From: an uncultured Pelagibacteraceae bacterium
Lineage (GTDB): Bacteria > Pseudomonadota > Alphaproteobacteria > Pelagibacterales > Pelagibacteraceae
Direction of reading: 5' to 3'
DNA length: 64,000 bases
NCBI GenBank assembly: GCA_902587515.1
Contig: CACILM010000002.1
Location: forward strand, 124,001-188,000
Part shown: piece after piece, positions 45,488 through 54,506 of the stretch
Numbering within the stretch: position 1 is the stretch's first letter
Layout: the number at the start of each line of letters is the position of its first letter
Position numbers and translations under genes: made by a program
The notes under the pieces: generated by a model
What the model was told of the DNA's origin: nothing
Database searches by the model: none
The model's input: only the letters and a program-made list of their open reading frames with translations

Positions 45488-46495
45488 TTAAGCAAAAACT
45501 TCGCCCCATGTTCCTTGTGTAGAAGCTTTAGAATATTCTGTGGCTCTTCCTTCAAAAAAGTTCATGTGCTCTACTCCATTAAGCATTGTATCTAACCATG
45601 TTAAAGGGTTTTTCTTAACGTCATATATTGGCTCTAGACCTAGTTGCTCCAATCTTCTGTTACCAATAAATCTGATGTACTGTTTAACTTCATCAGCTGT
45701 TAAACCCTGCATTGGGCCCATTTGAAAAGCAAGATCGATAAATGCATCTTCATGGTGAACAATTGTTTTGCAAGCTTCATAGATTTCATTTTTTAATTTA
45801 TCATTCCAAATTTGCGGTTCTTCTTTAATAAAATCTCTAAAAAGTCTAATCATAGAGTTACAGTGCAAAGTTTCATCTCTAACTGACCAGGTTACTATTT
45901 GCCCCATTCCTTTCATCTTATTAAATCTTGGAAAGTTTAATAAAATTGCAAAGCTTGCAAATAATTGTAAGCCCTCAGTGAAAGCTGAAAACACTGCCAT
46001 TGTCATTGCGATGTTATGTTTAGATTTAACATCAAAGCCTTGCATATAATCGTACTTATCCTTCATTTCTTTGTACTGTAAGAAAGCTGAGTACTCTGTC
46101 TCTGGCATACCAATTGTGTCTAATAGATGAGAATAAGCAGCGATATGAACTGTTTCCATTGCTGCAAAGGCTGTCATCATCATTAAAACTTCTGTAGGTT
46201 TAAACACTGTTGTGTAGTGTCTTAAGTAACAGTTGTTCACTTCAACATCTGCTTGGGTAAAAAACCTAAATATGTGAGTTAAAAGATTTTTTTCTTCTAC
46301 TGAAAGATTTTTTTGCCAATCTCTTACGTCGTCTCCTAATGGCACTTCTTCTGGTAACCAATGAATTCGTTGTTGAGTTAACCAGGCATCATAACACCAT
46401 GGATATCTAAAGGGTTTGTAAACTGGGTTTTCTACTAATAAACCCATTTTATTAGGCTGAATAATTGTTGGTTTAGTTTTTTCTGCTACTGACAT
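45488..46495 (-). CDS. nrdB: Ribonucleotide reductase class Ia, beta subunit
   Basis: The protein holds the diiron-tyrosyl cofactor. Ligands are D83 in 'QADVEVNNCY', E114 and H117 in 'AAMETVHIAAYSHLL', with the radical Tyr at 121, and Glu/His in 'AFTEGLQLF' and 'VRDETLHCNSM'. The start at 46495 is chosen over 46504 because a GAGGAG ribosome site precedes it by 8 nt. It overlaps the nrdA stop by 10 nt, ensuring coupled translation. Confidence 0.95.
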   Translation of the reverse strand: MSVAEKTKPTIIQPNKMGLLVENPVYKPFRYPWCYDAWLTQQRIHWLPEEVPLGDDVRDWQKNLSVEEKNLLTHIFRFFTQADVEVNNCYLRHYTTVFKPTEVLMMMTAFAAMETVHIAAYSHLLDTIGMPETEYSAFLQYKEMKDKYDYMQGFDVKSKHNIAMTMAVFSAFTEGLQLFASFAILLNFPRFNKMKGMGQIVTWSVRDETLHCNSMIRLFRDFIKEEPQIWNDKLKNEIYEACKTIVHHEDAFIDLAFQMGPMQGLTADEVKQYIRFIGNRRLEQLGLEPIYDVKKNPLTWLDTMLNGVEHMNFFEGRATEYSKASTQGTWGEVFA

Positions 46496-48435
46496 GATAA
46501 ACACTCCTCATAGTTATTGCTTTCATTATTTGATTCTTGTTTTCCAGAGTAAACATTTTTTGTCACATCTGTTGAAGATCCATTGTTTACATTTTCAGCT
46601 CTCTGGATTGATTTGGATCTACAATAGTAAAGGCTCTTCAAACCTTTTTTCCACGCTTGAAAATGAATATCGTGAAGTTCTTTTTTATGAATATCTGCTG
46701 GCACGAAAATATTTACTGATTGTGCTTGTGATATGTGAGGCGTTCTGTCTGCACCTAACTCAACGATCCATCTTTGATCGATTTCAAAAGCAGTCTTAAA
46801 AGTGTCTTTTTCATTAGCGGTTAAAAAATTTAGATGAGATACAGATCCTTGATTGGTAGTAATGCTTGACCAAACTTCATCTGTATCCTTGTTATATTTT
46901 TGAAGTATTTTTTTTAGATATTTATTTCTTACATTAAATGAACCTGAAAGAGTTTTATGAGTGTAGCTATTAGCTGCAATAGGCTCTATTCCTGGTGAGG
47001 ACCCGCCGCAAATGATTGATATAGAGGCTGTTGGAGCTATTGCAGTTTTATTTGAAAATCTCTCCTTCATTCCGTACTCTGCTGCATCTGGACAAGATCC
47101 TCTTTCATCAGCTAATGTCTTTGAAGCTTCATCAACTTTTTCTTGAATGTTTTGGAATATTTTTTTATTCCAAACTTTACTCATTACTGATCCAAAAGGA
47201 ATATTTTTTTGTTGGAAGTACGAATGTAGTCCCATAACTCCAAGACCAACACTCCTCTCTCGCATTGCTGAGTATTTTGCGTGAGCAAATTCATCAGGGG
47301 CTCTGTTAATAAAATCGCTCATAACATTATCTAAAAATCTCATTACGTCTTCTACAAATTGAGGATCATCTTTCCACTGATCGTAAGTGTCTAGGTTTAG
47401 TGACGATAAACAACAAACAGCTGTTCTTTGATTTCCCTCATTGTCAACTCCAGTTGGTAATGTGATTTCACTGCAAAGATTAGATGTTTTAACTTTTAAC
47501 CCGGCAAGTTTGTGATGTTGAGGAATTTGTCTATTGACTGTATCAATATAAACAATGTAAGGCTCACCTGTTTCAATTCTTGCAGTCAATAATCTAATCC
47601 ATAAATTTCTTGCTGATATAGTTTGTTGAACAGATCCATCATAAGGACTTCTTAGAGCCCATTGACCACCTGTCTCTACTGCTCTCATAAATTCATCGGT
47701 TACTAAAACTCCATGATGTAAATTTAAAGATCTTCTATTAACATCTCCACCAGTCGGTCTTCTCATTTCAATAAACTCTTCAATTTCAGGATGATCAATT
47801 TGTAAATAACAAGCAGCTGAGCCTCGTCTTAAAGAGCCTTGACTTATTGCCAAAGTTAAAGAGTCCATCACTTTAATAAAAGGAATAATCCCAGAAGTTT
47901 TTCCGACTTTTCCAATTTTTTCTCCAATTGATCTTAGATTACCCCAATAGCTTCCGATACCTCCACCTCTAGCTGCAAGCCAGACATTTTCTTCCCAAAG
48001 ATTTGTAATTCCTTCTAGACTGTCGCTAGCCTCATTTAAAAAACATGAAATTGGCAATCCTCTTTCTGTACCACCGTTAGACAAAACAGGTGTAGCAGGC
48101 ATGAACCATAAATTGCTTATGTAATTGTAAATTCTTTGTGCGTGTAAATTATCATCAGCGTAAACACTTGCAACTCTAGCAAATAAATCTTGAAAACTTT
48201 CGCTCTGACCTAAATACCTGTCTGTTAATGTAGCTTTTCCAAAATCAGTTAAATTTTCATCTCTCGATCTATCAATCTTGATAGTGATGCCCTTTTCGTT
48301 TTGAAATAATTCGGTCTCTCCGGATAAAGAAAACAAATCAGGCTTTTTAGGACCGTTGTTCTTTAGTTCGTTTTGGTTTTTTTGGCTTATTGAGTCGACA
48401 GCTTTCTCTATTGCCAATGATACGCTTTTATTCAT
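46486..48435 (-). CDS. nrdA: Ribonucleotide reductase class Ia, alpha subunit (no ATP-cone)
   Basis: The 649-residue protein has the catalytic barrel with 'LPISCFLNEASDSLEG', 'NLCSEITLPTG' (thiyl radical Cys and Glu), 'VGVMGLHSYF' and the C-terminal thiol pair in 'YEECLSCQ'. E. coli NrdA is about 760 residues; here the N-terminal ATP-cone allosteric domain is not visible. Activity control by dATP may be lost or supplied otherwise. Expression is likely governed by NrdR boxes in the upstream gap. Confidence 0.94.
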   Translation of the reverse strand: MNKSVSLAIEKAVDSISQKNQNELKNNGPKKPDLFSLSGETELFQNEKGITIKIDRSRDENLTDFGKATLTDRYLGQSESFQDLFARVASVYADDNLHAQRIYNYISNLWFMPATPVLSNGGTERGLPISCFLNEASDSLEGITNLWEENVWLAARGGGIGSYWGNLRSIGEKIGKVGKTSGIIPFIKVMDSLTLAISQGSLRRGSAACYLQIDHPEIEEFIEMRRPTGGDVNRRSLNLHHGVLVTDEFMRAVETGGQWALRSPYDGSVQQTISARNLWIRLLTARIETGEPYIVYIDTVNRQIPQHHKLAGLKVKTSNLCSEITLPTGVDNEGNQRTAVCCLSSLNLDTYDQWKDDPQFVEDVMRFLDNVMSDFINRAPDEFAHAKYSAMRERSVGLGVMGLHSYFQQKNIPFGSVMSKVWNKKIFQNIQEKVDEASKTLADERGSCPDAAEYGMKERFSNKTAIAPTASISIICGGSSPGIEPIAANSYTHKTLSGSFNVRNKYLKKILQKYNKDTDEVWSSITTNQGSVSHLNFLTANEKDTFKTAFEIDQRWIVELGADRTPHISQAQSVNIFVPADIHKKELHDIHFQAWKKGLKSLYYCRSKSIQRAENVNNGSSTDVTKNVYSGKQESNNESNNYEECLSCQ

Positions 48436-48469
48436 ATTTTCCTTGTTTTTAGTCGATTTGTTAACAAAA

Positions 48470-48485
48470 CAACTACATGTTGTGT
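48470..48485. promoter_or_regulatory. Probable NrdR box 1
   Basis: The core CTACATGTTG (48473-48482) fits the NrdR core CWATATATWG at 8 of 10 positions, with a TGT right flank. A second candidate lies exactly 31 nt further on, the spacing required for NrdR tandem binding. It lies about 35-50 nt before the nrdA ATG. Confidence 0.55.
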
Positions 48486-48500
48486 TACAGATATGTTAAT

Positions 48501-48516
48501 ATACTATATAACACTG
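48501..48516. promoter_or_regulatory. Probable NrdR box 2
   Basis: The core CTATATAACA (48504-48513) has a perfect left half-site and a weaker right half (7 of 10). Its 31-nt phase with box 1 is the main support. nrdR is not in this window. Confidence 0.5.
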
Positions 48517-48621
48517 AAATCAATAGAACATTATAAGAACATTTAATTAATTTTGCAAGTGGAAAGTTTTGTTAATAAACATTTAATAACAAATGCCTAT
48601 ATTCTCTAGTATTTATAACAA

Positions 48622-50064
48622 ATGAAAATCAATCCTAACGGTTTTAGAGAGTATGACGCCAGATGGGTCTTTGAAAAAGATATCGATATTGAGGGAATCA
48701 CAAATTTAGGCAAAGGCCTTGGAACTCAAATTATTCAAAGCACTAAAATAAAAAATCCAAGGGTAATTGTTGGTCATGATTATAGATCTTATAGTGAAAA
48801 AATTAAAAAAGCTCTTACAGATGGTTTAATTTCAACTGGATGCAATGTTGAGGATGTAGGATTGTCTCTTTCTCCAATGGTTTATTTTGCTCAGTTTAAT
48901 TTAAACTCAGATGCCATTGCTATGGTAACTGCTAGCCATAATGAGAATGGTTGGACAGGTGTAAAAATGGGTATTCAAAAAGGTTTAACACATGCACCGG
49001 AGGAAATGGCAAACTTAAAAGATATTACTTTAAATAATAATTTTTTAGATGGAAAAGGATCATTAAAAAAAATTGATGATTTTAAAAAAGTATATATTCA
49101 AGATTTAATTAAAAAAAATAATATAAATAAAAAAATAAAAGCAGTAGTTGCTTGTGGTAACGGCACAGCGGGAATATTTGCTCCAGAAATTTTAAAAGGT
49201 ATTGGATGCGAGGTCATAGAATTAGATTGTAATTTAGATTGGTCCTTTCCTAAATATAACCCAAATCCTGAGGATCTTGAAATGCTACATGCTATAGCTA
49301 AAGCCGTAAAAGATAATAAAGCCGATATTGGATTTGGTTTTGATGGAGATGGAGATAGATGTGGAGTAATAGATGAAGAAGGGAATGAAATATTCTCGGA
49401 TAAAATTGGTTTATTAATTGCAAGAAATCTTTCAAGTAAACATAAAAATTCAAAATTTATCGTCGACGTTAAATCAACTGGACTATTTAAGAATGACAAA
49501 ATCTTGGAAGAAAATGGATGTGAAACTATATATTGGAAAACTGGACATTCGCACATCAAAAGAAAAGTTAATAAGGAAAAAGCATTAGCGGGTTTTGAAA
49601 AGAGTGGACATTTTTTCTTTAATCAACCTTTGGGCTATGGATATGATGATGGGATTAATTCGGCAATACAAGTTTGCCGTCTTATCGTAGATCAAAACAA
49701 AAAAATGAGTGAACTTATTAGATCTCTGCCTGTAACTTATCAAAGTCCAACGATGGCTCCTTATTGTAAGGATGAAGAGAAGTATAAAGTAGTTGATGAA
49801 ATGGTAAAAGAGGTAAACAAATTAAAAGATGAAGGTATTAAGATCGATAATCAAAGTATTTCTGAAGTATTGACAGTTAATGGTGTGAGATTTTCTCTTG
49901 AGGATGGGTCATGGGGTTTAATAAGAGCATCATCTAATAAGCCCTCTTTAGTAATTGTAACTGAAAGCACTAAATCAAATGAAAGAAAGAAAAAAATATT
50001 TGAATTTATAGATAATCTTTTACAAAAAACCGGAAAAATTGGAGACTACGATCAAAAAATTTAA
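48622..50064 (+). CDS. Phosphomannomutase/phosphoglucomutase
   Basis: The 480-residue alpha-D-phosphohexomutase has all four loops: 'GFREYDARWVF' near the start, the phosphoserine loop 'AMVTASHNENGWTG', the metal loop 'FGFDGDGDRCGVID', the sugar loop 'AGFEKSGHFFFN' and the phosphate loop 'IRASSNKPSLVI'. It interconverts hexose 1- and 6-phosphates for LPS and nucleotide sugars. Sequence alone does not separate mannose from glucose specificity. It overlaps the convergent tauE gene by 4 nt. Confidence 0.9.
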   Translation: MKINPNGFREYDARWVFEKDIDIEGITNLGKGLGTQIIQSTKIKNPRVIVGHDYRSYSEKIKKALTDGLISTGCNVEDVGLSLSPMVYFAQFNLNSDAIAMVTASHNENGWTGVKMGIQKGLTHAPEEMANLKDITLNNNFLDGKGSLKKIDDFKKVYIQDLIKKNNINKKIKAVVACGNGTAGIFAPEILKGIGCEVIELDCNLDWSFPKYNPNPEDLEMLHAIAKAVKDNKADIGFGFDGDGDRCGVIDEEGNEIFSDKIGLLIARNLSSKHKNSKFIVDVKSTGLFKNDKILEENGCETIYWKTGHSHIKRKVNKEKALAGFEKSGHFFFNQPLGYGYDDGINSAIQVCRLIVDQNKKMSELIRSLPVTYQSPTMAPYCKDEEKYKVVDEMVKEVNKLKDEGIKIDNQSISEVLTVNGVRFSLEDGSWGLIRASSNKPSLVIVTESTKSNERKKKIFEFIDNLLQKTGKIGDYDQKI

Positions 50065-50891
50065 AGTTTAAAATATTCGTATAAAAATCTAGTTCCAATA
50101 ACAATAAGAAATAATCCAAAATATTTAGTCATTCTCATTTTATCGACTCTATGGCTAGCTTTTGCTCCTAGTCTTGCCATAAAAGCGGTTATTGGGAAAA
50201 ACACTAAAAAGGCAGGAATATTTAAAAAGCCAATGCTCAAAGGTAAATTAGCCTCCAAGTATGAGCCTGAAATTAAAAAACCCCCTGCACCAAACAAAGC
50301 AATAATAAAACCAATAGCAGCTGCACTACCAATAGCTCTATTTATTGGATAACCAAAAAATTTTAAAATTGGAACATTCATCACTGCTCCACCAATACCC
50401 ATAGGTGCAGAAATAAAACCGCTCACAATTCCTGAAATCGCTTTCGAAAATAATCCAATTTTGATTTCTATATTTGTTTCTTTTTCTTTTAAGAATAGTA
50501 AGTAAAACGCTAGAACATATACAATAATTGTAAAAAATAGTATTAAAGGTTTTGTTTCTAAACTTGCAGCGAAAATTGTTCCTAAAATTACTCCAATAGC
50601 AACAAAAAACCCAAAACCTTTTACAATACTAAAATCTACAGCTTTGTGTTGATGGTGGGTTAGTACAGAAACTGTTGAGGTCGGTATGATAATTCCAAAT
50701 GAGGTTCCTACTGCTAAATGCATAACATAAGCTGTTTCTATTCCAGAAAAACTGAATATATAAAACAGTATAGGGACTGTTACTAATCCTCCCCCAATAC
50801 CAAAAAGTCCAGCGGCAAACCCTGCAGGTATTGCTGTAGCAATCATTATTAAAACTAAATAAATTATTTCTGATTGGGAAAGAATATCCAA
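50061..50891 (-). CDS. TauE/SafE family sulfite exporter-like membrane protein
   Basis: The 276-residue protein has about eight helices arranged as two repeats. The glycine-rich signatures 'GFAAGLFGIGGGLVTVP' in the first and 'GIVSGFISAPMGIGGAVMNVP' in the second are the TauE hallmark. Family members export sulfite, sulfoacetate or similar anions. It starts 2 nt after dusA ends. Confidence 0.88.
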   Translation of the reverse strand: MDILSQSEIIYLVLIMIATAIPAGFAAGLFGIGGGLVTVPILFYIFSFSGIETAYVMHLAVGTSFGIIIPTSTVSVLTHHQHKAVDFSIVKGFGFFVAIGVILGTIFAASLETKPLILFFTIIVYVLAFYLLFLKEKETNIEIKIGLFSKAISGIVSGFISAPMGIGGAVMNVPILKFFGYPINRAIGSAAAIGFIIALFGAGGFLISGSYLEANLPLSIGFLNIPAFLVFFPITAFMARLGAKASHRVDKMRMTKYFGLFLIVIGTRFLYEYFKL

Positions 50892-50893
50892 AA

Positions 50894-51877
50894 CTATCTC
50901 TCTAAAGAAACAGGATTATTTTTTCTTACTTGATCCATGATATGATTCACTTTTTGCAAATCTGCATCTCTTATACACATATTTTTAGAAAGATATTGTT
51001 TCCAAGTTTTTGATCCATTTTGTCCATGAAACAAACCTACCGTATGTCTCATAATATGATTTAACTGTACACCTTTTGATGTTTGCTCTTGAATGTAAGG
51101 AATTAGATTTTCCATAACTTCTGTTCTTGTTGGTACATTTTCATTTTTAAAAATTTCTTTCTCAATATCTGCCAAAAAATAAGGTGAATGATATATGGCT
51201 CTACCTATCATCACGCCGTCTACTTTTGTTAAATGTTTTTTTATTTCCTCTGTTGTTTTTACTCCTCCATTAATAATTATCTCATCATCTTTAAAATAAT
51301 CTTTCAATTTATAAACAAAATCATATTTCAAAGGCGGGATATTCAAGTTTTCTTTTGGAGTGAGTTTTTTAAGTAAGGCTTTTCTTGCGTGAATTATAAA
51401 TTTTTTTGAGCCTGCATCCTTAGTAGTTTGAATAAAAGATTTTAAGAATTCAAAATTTTCTACATCGTTGTAACCAATTCTAGTTTTTATTGTTACAGGT
51501 AATTTAGATGCTTTAGCCATTGCTTCAATACATTTAGCTACAAGATCTGGTTCTTGCATAAGACATGCGCCAAATTTATTTTTTTGTACTTTTTTACTTG
51601 GACAACCCAAATTTAAATTTATTTCTTTATATCCGTAGTCTTCAGAAATCTTACATGCTTCGGCTAATTCATTTGGATTCGACCCACCAACTTGAAGTGT
51701 CACTGGATTATTTATTTTTTTAAATGAAAGTAGTTTAGTTTTATCCCCTCTTATAATTGCATTAGCAACAATCATCTCGGTATACAAATGTATGTTTTTG
51801 CTTATAAGACTTAAAAAATAAATTTCGTGTTTATCAGTGCAATCCATCATAGGCGCAACTGAAACAGTTTTCTTCAT
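50894..51877 (-). CDS. dusA: tRNA-dihydrouridine synthase A
   Basis: The 327-residue flavoprotein starts 'VSVAPMMDCTDKHEIYF', with 'LNLGCPSKKVQKNKFGACLM' carrying the catalytic Cys. 'VTIKTRIGYND', 'FIIHARKA' and 'INGGV..VDGVMIGRAIY' are further family segments. DusA reduces uridine 20 and 20a of tRNA. It is 3 nt downstream of the omega subunit gene. Confidence 0.92.
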   Translation of the reverse strand: MKKTVSVAPMMDCTDKHEIYFLSLISKNIHLYTEMIVANAIIRGDKTKLLSFKKINNPVTLQVGGSNPNELAEACKISEDYGYKEINLNLGCPSKKVQKNKFGACLMQEPDLVAKCIEAMAKASKLPVTIKTRIGYNDVENFEFLKSFIQTTKDAGSKKFIIHARKALLKKLTPKENLNIPPLKYDFVYKLKDYFKDDEIIINGGVKTTEEIKKHLTKVDGVMIGRAIYHSPYFLADIEKEIFKNENVPTRTEVMENLIPYIQEQTSKGVQLNHIMRHTVGLFHGQNGSKTWKQYLSKNMCIRDADLQKVNHIMDQVRKNNPVSLER

Positions 51878-51880
51878 AAT

Positions 51881-52378
51881 CTACTCTGATTTATTTTCTT
51901 CTGCTGGAACTTCTTCGCTTAGTTCAAGAGGAGCTTCCTCTGTGTCTAAGTTTTCTTCTTTAATCTCTGGTTGCTCTGCTTTTAGCTCTGAAAGGGCTTC
52001 ATCAGCTAAGCTAGGTTTTTTTACTTCAGGAATTCTTCTTGTTCTTTTTGAAGGTAATATAGCTACACCACTTTTAGAAACCTGCCCTTTATATAAATTT
52101 TCAAAATCGTCGTTAGTCTCCTCTTCGATTTCCTCTTGTTCTTCAGATTCGTCTGGCTCTTTTCTTAATCTTTTAATCGCGTTAGCTTCAACTTCCTTAA
52201 CATCTATTTTTCCATCTCCAATTTCTCTTAATGATATAATTGTTCGTTTGTCATTGTCCTCTTCAACTAACATTGGAGCGCCAGCATTTAATTGAACTGT
52301 TCTTTCTTTAGCTAATAAAACTAGATCATATTGATTATCAACTTTTTCTAAACAGTCTTCTACGGTAATTCTTGCCAT
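51881..52378 (-). CDS. rpoZ: RNA polymerase omega subunit with long acidic tail
   Basis: The omega core is the first 60 residues: 'MARITVEDCLEKVDNQYDLV' then 'AKERTVQLNAGAP' and 'AIKRLRKE'. Residues after about 75 form a low-complexity tail very rich in Glu, Ser and Pro to residue 165, where alphaproteobacterial omega usually ends near 110-135. The frame continues to an upstream start at 52405, but the MARITVEDC start at 52378 is the family start. Omega aids assembly of beta-prime; the tail is probably disordered. Confidence 0.92.
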   Translation of the reverse strand: MARITVEDCLEKVDNQYDLVLLAKERTVQLNAGAPMLVEEDNDKRTIISLREIGDGKIDVKEVEANAIKRLRKEPDESEEQEEIEEETNDDFENLYKGQVSKSGVAILPSKRTRRIPEVKKPSLADEALSELKAEQPEIKEENLDTEEAPLELSEEVPAEENKSE

Positions 52379-52416
52379 GATGCTGAGTGTATATTCAAAT
52401 AACACTAAGAAATCAA

Positions 52417-53631
52417 TTATTTTCTAAGCTTAATAGGTTCAAGCTTATTTCTTATTAATATTAAAAGAAATAACGAAATAACTATGTATATACCTGATAC
52501 AAAAGCAATATTTTCAATTGAAAAACCATTGTCGATCATTAAACCAAATACTGCTGTTCCAAAAGCTGTTGAAAATACCATAAAAGCTGTGGTCAAAGCT
52601 TTTATAGATCCAATAAATTTTACTCCATATATTTCAGCCCAAGTAGATGACCCAAGCACGTTAGCTAGTCCATTTGAAATACCTACTAAACCTAAAAAAA
52701 TAAACGCTGAAATTTCTTGTTGATAATAAAATAATACGAACATTGATATTAAAAGAGGTATATTCATAATTGGAATTAATTTTCTACTTGTAAATTTATC
52801 AACTAAAAAACCTGAAAAGAATAAAGTTATAATTGAAGCTAATGAATAAACCATAAATGCTTTTGGAATTGTGTAAATATTCCACATTTTCGAGTCTGAA
52901 ATAAATGACTGATATACGAATACTCCAGTGGCTATCCAAGGCATCGCGAGCATATTGAGTGAGACAATATAAAATCTATAATCTTTAATTACTTCTTTTC
53001 TTTTCCAGCTTTTAATTTTAAAACTTTTTTTAGAATTTAAATCTTTTTCTCTAGAGTCTAACCTGATTTTTTTGATTGTATTTAAAACAACAAATGGCAA
53101 AAATATAATTATAATAATTGCTATTCCTTGCCAAACTGATCTCCAAGAATAACTTACAAATAGATAAGTTATTAATACTGGTAAAATAAATTCTGCAGAT
53201 GATAATCCAAACCAAATTGTGCTTAGAGCTTTCCCCCTAGACTTTTCAAAAAATCTTGAGATTGTAGTCGTAGATGTATGGCTCATTAAACCTTGGCCAG
53301 AAAATCTCATTAAAAATATACCGATTGATAAAAAAATTATACTATTGATGAAAGAAAAAAACATAGATGAAAAAAACAATAATAGAATAACAAAAAAAGA
53401 ATAATAGATTATTTGATATTCATCGATTTTCTTTCCGACCCATATAAGTAAAAGACTAGAAAATATTGTTGCAGTAGCATAAATATTTCCGAATTGTCCG
53501 TGAGTAATACCTAACTCATTTCTAATTGGTGCGTTAAACAATCCCAAAAAAAAACTCTGTCCAAAACTTGAAAAAAATGTAAATATAAATCCAAATATAA
53601 TTACTTTTTTATTTATTGAGAGGTTAATCAT
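52417..53631 (-). CDS. Major facilitator superfamily transporter
   Basis: The 404-residue protein has twelve hydrophobic segments. The loop 'WVGKKIDEYQ' after the second helix is a variant of the MFS A-motif, and 'FSGFLVDKFTSRKLIPI' is its equivalent in the second half. Substrate is not evident; the divergently paired beta-hydroxyacid dehydrogenase suggests a carboxylate. Its ATG is only 2 nt from the divergent start, and no good ribosome binding site is visible on this side. Confidence 0.83.
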   Translation of the reverse strand: MINLSINKKVIIFGFIFTFFSSFGQSFFLGLFNAPIRNELGITHGQFGNIYATATIFSSLLLIWVGKKIDEYQIIYYSFFVILLLFFSSMFFSFINSIIFLSIGIFLMRFSGQGLMSHTSTTTISRFFEKSRGKALSTIWFGLSSAEFILPVLITYLFVSYSWRSVWQGIAIIIIIFLPFVVLNTIKKIRLDSREKDLNSKKSFKIKSWKRKEVIKDYRFYIVSLNMLAMPWIATGVFVYQSFISDSKMWNIYTIPKAFMVYSLASIITLFFSGFLVDKFTSRKLIPIMNIPLLISMFVLFYYQQEISAFIFLGLVGISNGLANVLGSSTWAEIYGVKFIGSIKALTTAFMVFSTAFGTAVFGLMIDNGFSIENIAFVSGIYIVISLFLLILIRNKLEPIKLRK

Positions 53632-53633
53632 TT

Positions 53634-54503
53634 ATGACTTGTAAAGTTGCTTTCATAGGTTTGGGTGTTATGGGATACCCTATGGCAGGTTATATATCAA
53701 AAGCTGGTCACGATGTAACAGTTTTTAACCGAACTAAAGCTAAAGCAGAAAAATGGGTCAAAGAGTACAAAGGTAAAACAGCAGATACTCCAATGGATGC
53801 TGCGAAAGACTGTGATTTTATTTTTACATGTGTCGGAAACGATAATGATTTAAGAGAGGTAACTTTAGGTGAGAAAGGTTTATTTAAAACCGCAAAAAAA
53901 GGTGCGATCTACGTAGATAATACTACTGCATCTGCAAATATTGCTAGAGAACTTTACAAAGAGGCAAAGTCAAAAGGTTTTGATTTCTTGGATGCACCTA
54001 TTTCAGGTGGACAAGCGGGTGCTGAAGGAGGAATTTTAACAGTGATGGTTGGAGGAGATGAAGCTCCTTATAAAAAGGCTGAACCAGTGATCGATTGCTA
54101 CAGTAAAAAGATTAAACTTCTAGGTCCATCAGGAAGTGGCCAGTTAACTAAGATGGTAAACCAAATTTGTATTGCAGGCTTAGTACAAGGATTATCTGAA
54201 GCAATAAATTTTGGAATGAATGCAGGATTAAATATGCATGATGTGATTGAAGTAATTTCAAAAGGTGCAGCTCAATCTTGGCAAATGGAAAATAGACATA
54301 AAACAATGATTGAAGATAAATTTGATTATGGTTTTGCAGTTGATTGGATGAGAAAAGATTTAAAAATAGCGATGGATGAAGCTAAGAAAAATAATTCACC
54401 TTTACCTATCACAAAAATTATTGATGAATATTATGGCGAAGTACAAAAAATGGGTGGTCAAAGATGGGATACTTCAAGTTTAATTAAAAGATTTAGAAAA
54501 TAA
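53634..54503 (+). CDS. NAD(P)-dependent beta-hydroxyacid dehydrogenase (3-hydroxyisobutyrate/tartronate semialdehyde type)
   Basis: The 289-residue protein has the Rossmann start 'VAFIGLGVMGYPMAGYISKAG', the substrate motif 'FLDAPISGGQAGAEGG' and the catalytic Lys K173 in 'GSGQLTKMVNQI'. This defines the HIBADH/GarR family. It may oxidise 3-hydroxyisobutyrate or reduce tartronate semialdehyde. GAGAGG at 53618-53623 is a good ribosome site, lying inside the divergent MFS coding sequence. Confidence 0.88.
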   Translation: MTCKVAFIGLGVMGYPMAGYISKAGHDVTVFNRTKAKAEKWVKEYKGKTADTPMDAAKDCDFIFTCVGNDNDLREVTLGEKGLFKTAKKGAIYVDNTTASANIARELYKEAKSKGFDFLDAPISGGQAGAEGGILTVMVGGDEAPYKKAEPVIDCYSKKIKLLGPSGSGQLTKMVNQICIAGLVQGLSEAINFGMNAGLNMHDVIEVISKGAAQSWQMENRHKTMIEDKFDYGFAVDWMRKDLKIAMDEAKKNNSPLPITKIIDEYYGEVQKMGGQRWDTSSLIKRFRK

Positions 54504-54506
54504 ATC

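Larger units (their letters stand above)
48436..48621. promoter_or_regulatory. nrdA / phosphohexomutase divergent intergenic region
   Basis: This 186-nt gap is the longest in the window. Besides the two NrdR-like boxes it holds A/T-rich promoter-like tracts, and a direct repeat of a TTAATAA-type motif near 48572-48590. I see no tRNA or structured RNA. Confidence 0.5.

Noticed and set aside
49098..49559. 153-residue antisense frame inside the phosphohexomutase gene
   Set aside because: It mirrors the conserved metal-binding region of the sense gene and shows no family features or start context.
51837..52295. 152-residue plus-strand frame opposite rpoZ
   Set aside because: A serine-rich shadow of the Glu codons in the omega tail; no ribosome site or conserved motif.
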